From positions 1-14,956 of the forward strand of contig DAOVBC010000017.1 in the NCBI GenBank assembly GCA_030670715.1: a DNA stretch of 14,956 nucleotides, given 5' to 3'. The position numbers and the translations under genes were made by a program. Every line of letters begins with the position of its first letter. Position 1 is the stretch's first letter. Below, piece after piece: positions 14,414 through 14,956 of the stretch. Under the pieces are notes generated by a model, which saw nothing but the letters and a program-made list of their open reading frames with translations, ran no database searches and was not told the DNA's origin. This DNA comes from Deltaproteobacteria bacterium (GTDB taxonomy: Bacteria > Desulfobacterota > Desulfobacteria > Desulfobacterales > SG8-13).

Positions 14414-14709
14414 AATTAATTTTGAGGGGTCGGGGAGTTGTTTTGAATTGAGAGCTCCATGAATTATCAGCGCATCGCCGGGCAAACTCATGCATAAGGG
14501 TTCGTAAAGAAAGAACAGAGGATGGGGTATTAAATCAATAAGTTAAGCGCGTATTGAGTATTTTAGCATTCATGAAATATCTCAACAATTCGCTGTTCTT
14601 TCTTAACGAACCCTAAACCATTCAAACAGTGCCCGGCGATGCGCTGATAACCCATTCCGCTCTAATATGAGGTTTAGCGATAGAAACACCCCGACCCCTG
14701 AATTAATTT
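14414..14709. repeat. ~300-bp nested inverted duplication
   Basis: Three pairs of arms nest in order. Outer: AGGGGTCGGGG (14425-14435) with its complement at 14689-14699, flanked on both sides by AATTAATT. Middle: a perfect 21-bp pair (14464-14484 / 14630-14650). Inner: a 22-bp pair with one mismatch (14497-14518 / 14593-14614). The central spacer holds a further hairpin, TTGAGTATTT (14554-14563) with AAATA and CTCAA (14575-14579, 14581-14585; one-base bulge). The two halves therefore look like diverged inverted copies of one ~110-nt sequence. It could be a mobile-element remnant or a structured leader of pfk. Confidence 0.85.
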
Positions 14710-14822
14710 TAACAGCATGTCAATATTTCCGGAAAAAATCAAGAAGATATGCCACGGATATTCAATGCTCCAATTCGATATTACTCCGGCACATCGCCGC
14801 ACCCCCCATTGGCTAAAGTCGG

Positions 14823-14890
14823 GTACGTGTTCACGGGGTGCGCTCCCCCCGCTTCACTCCGGTGGCTACGTGTCTGGTCATTTCAATGAC
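14823..14890. repeat. Palindromic repeat element, copy 2 (right part altered)
   Basis: It begins with the same 17 bases as copy 1 (14823-14839 = 9126-9142) and has the same 14-base centre (14877-14890). Its left arm (14828-14876) closely matches the reverse complement of the right arm of copy 1. After the centre only TAGCCAC (14892-14898) fits the expected right arm; the rest is replaced by other GC-rich hairpins. The element may be truncated or rearranged, or continue past the window. Confidence 0.75.
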
Positions 14891-14898
14891 TTAGCCAC

Positions 14899-14947
14899 GG
14901 GGGCATTCCTGCCCCCTCCGCGTTCTCCCGCGAAAATCATGCGGGAG
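14899..14947. repeat. Two adjacent GC-rich hairpins at the window edge
   Basis: GGGGGCA / TGCCCCC (14899-14905 / 14910-14916) forms a 7-bp stem with a TTCC loop. CTCCCGC / GCGGGAG (14925-14931 / 14941-14947) forms a 7-bp stem with a 9-nt loop. Neither is followed by a T-run. Confidence 0.6.
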
Positions 14948-14956
14948 CCGCGGTCT

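Larger units (their letters stand above)
14326..14956. other. Non-coding region upstream of pfk
   Basis: About 630 bases to the window edge without a supported gene. They contain a large nested inverted duplication (14414-14709), about 110 bases with nothing recognisable, the second palindromic element (from 14823) and two short GC-rich hairpins at the edge. The pfk promoter could not be placed with confidence. Confidence 0.6.

Noticed and set aside
14276..14491. 71-codon minus-strand reading frame across the pfk start
   Set aside because: Overlaps the pfk start in another frame and begins inside the inverted duplication. The PGDALI peptide appears in both halves only because the DNA arms are the same.

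Overview
The window looks like a piece of a Gram-negative chromosome, most likely a deltaproteobacterium (Desulfobacterota, Desulfobacterales-like). Reasons: the phoH / 7TM-HD phosphodiesterase / ybeY / pdxJ gene order, a long (about 430 aa) class II aldolase, a phosphofructokinase of the plant/trypanosome-like type, a GAF-HD-GYP protein and an LpoA-like TPR lipoprotein. This assignment is inferred from gene content and style, not from a marker gene. No rRNA, tRNA, transposase gene, integrase or CRISPR array was seen.

Layout. (1) 1-4589, minus strand: an operon-like block phoH > pgpH-like 7TM-HD > ybeY > pdxJ-like, with pdxJ running off the left edge. The first three genes are tightly packed or overlapping; a periodic inverted repeat sits between ybeY and pdxJ. 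(2) 4590-4999: divergent intergenic region with a likely phoH promoter and a leader hairpin. (3) 5000-6327, plus: cvpA-mazG, overlapping by ATGA. (4) 6346-8773, minus: a DUF4124 periplasmic protein, class II fructose-bisphosphate aldolase, and a zinc-ribbon Nudix hydrolase convergent with mazG. (5) 8774-9314: intergenic, holding a ~120 bp palindromic element. (6) 9315-12761, plus: a GAF-HD-GYP c-di-GMP phosphodiesterase, then a lipoprotein with TPRs and a periplasmic-binding fold. (7) 13000-14325, minus: 6-phosphofructokinase. (8) 14326-14956: non-coding, with a ~300 bp nested inverted duplication and a second copy of the palindromic element.

Themes. Housekeeping functions dominate: RNA/ribosome maturation (phoH, ybeY), second messengers (c-di-AMP through the 7TM-HD protein, c-di-GMP through HD-GYP), nucleotide-pool cleaning (mazG, Nudix), glycolysis/gluconeogenesis (fba, pfk) and the cell envelope (cvpA, LpoA-like, DUF4124).

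The unusual content is in two places. The pdxJ-like product has Lys and Tyr where PdxJ has its catalytic Glu72 and His193. The intergenic DNA carries several repeat types: four inverted repeats built from 7- or 9-nt periodic units, a palindromic element present twice, and a nested inverted duplication upstream of pfk. I see no defence island or obvious novel multigene system; the repeats and the altered PdxJ are the best leads.
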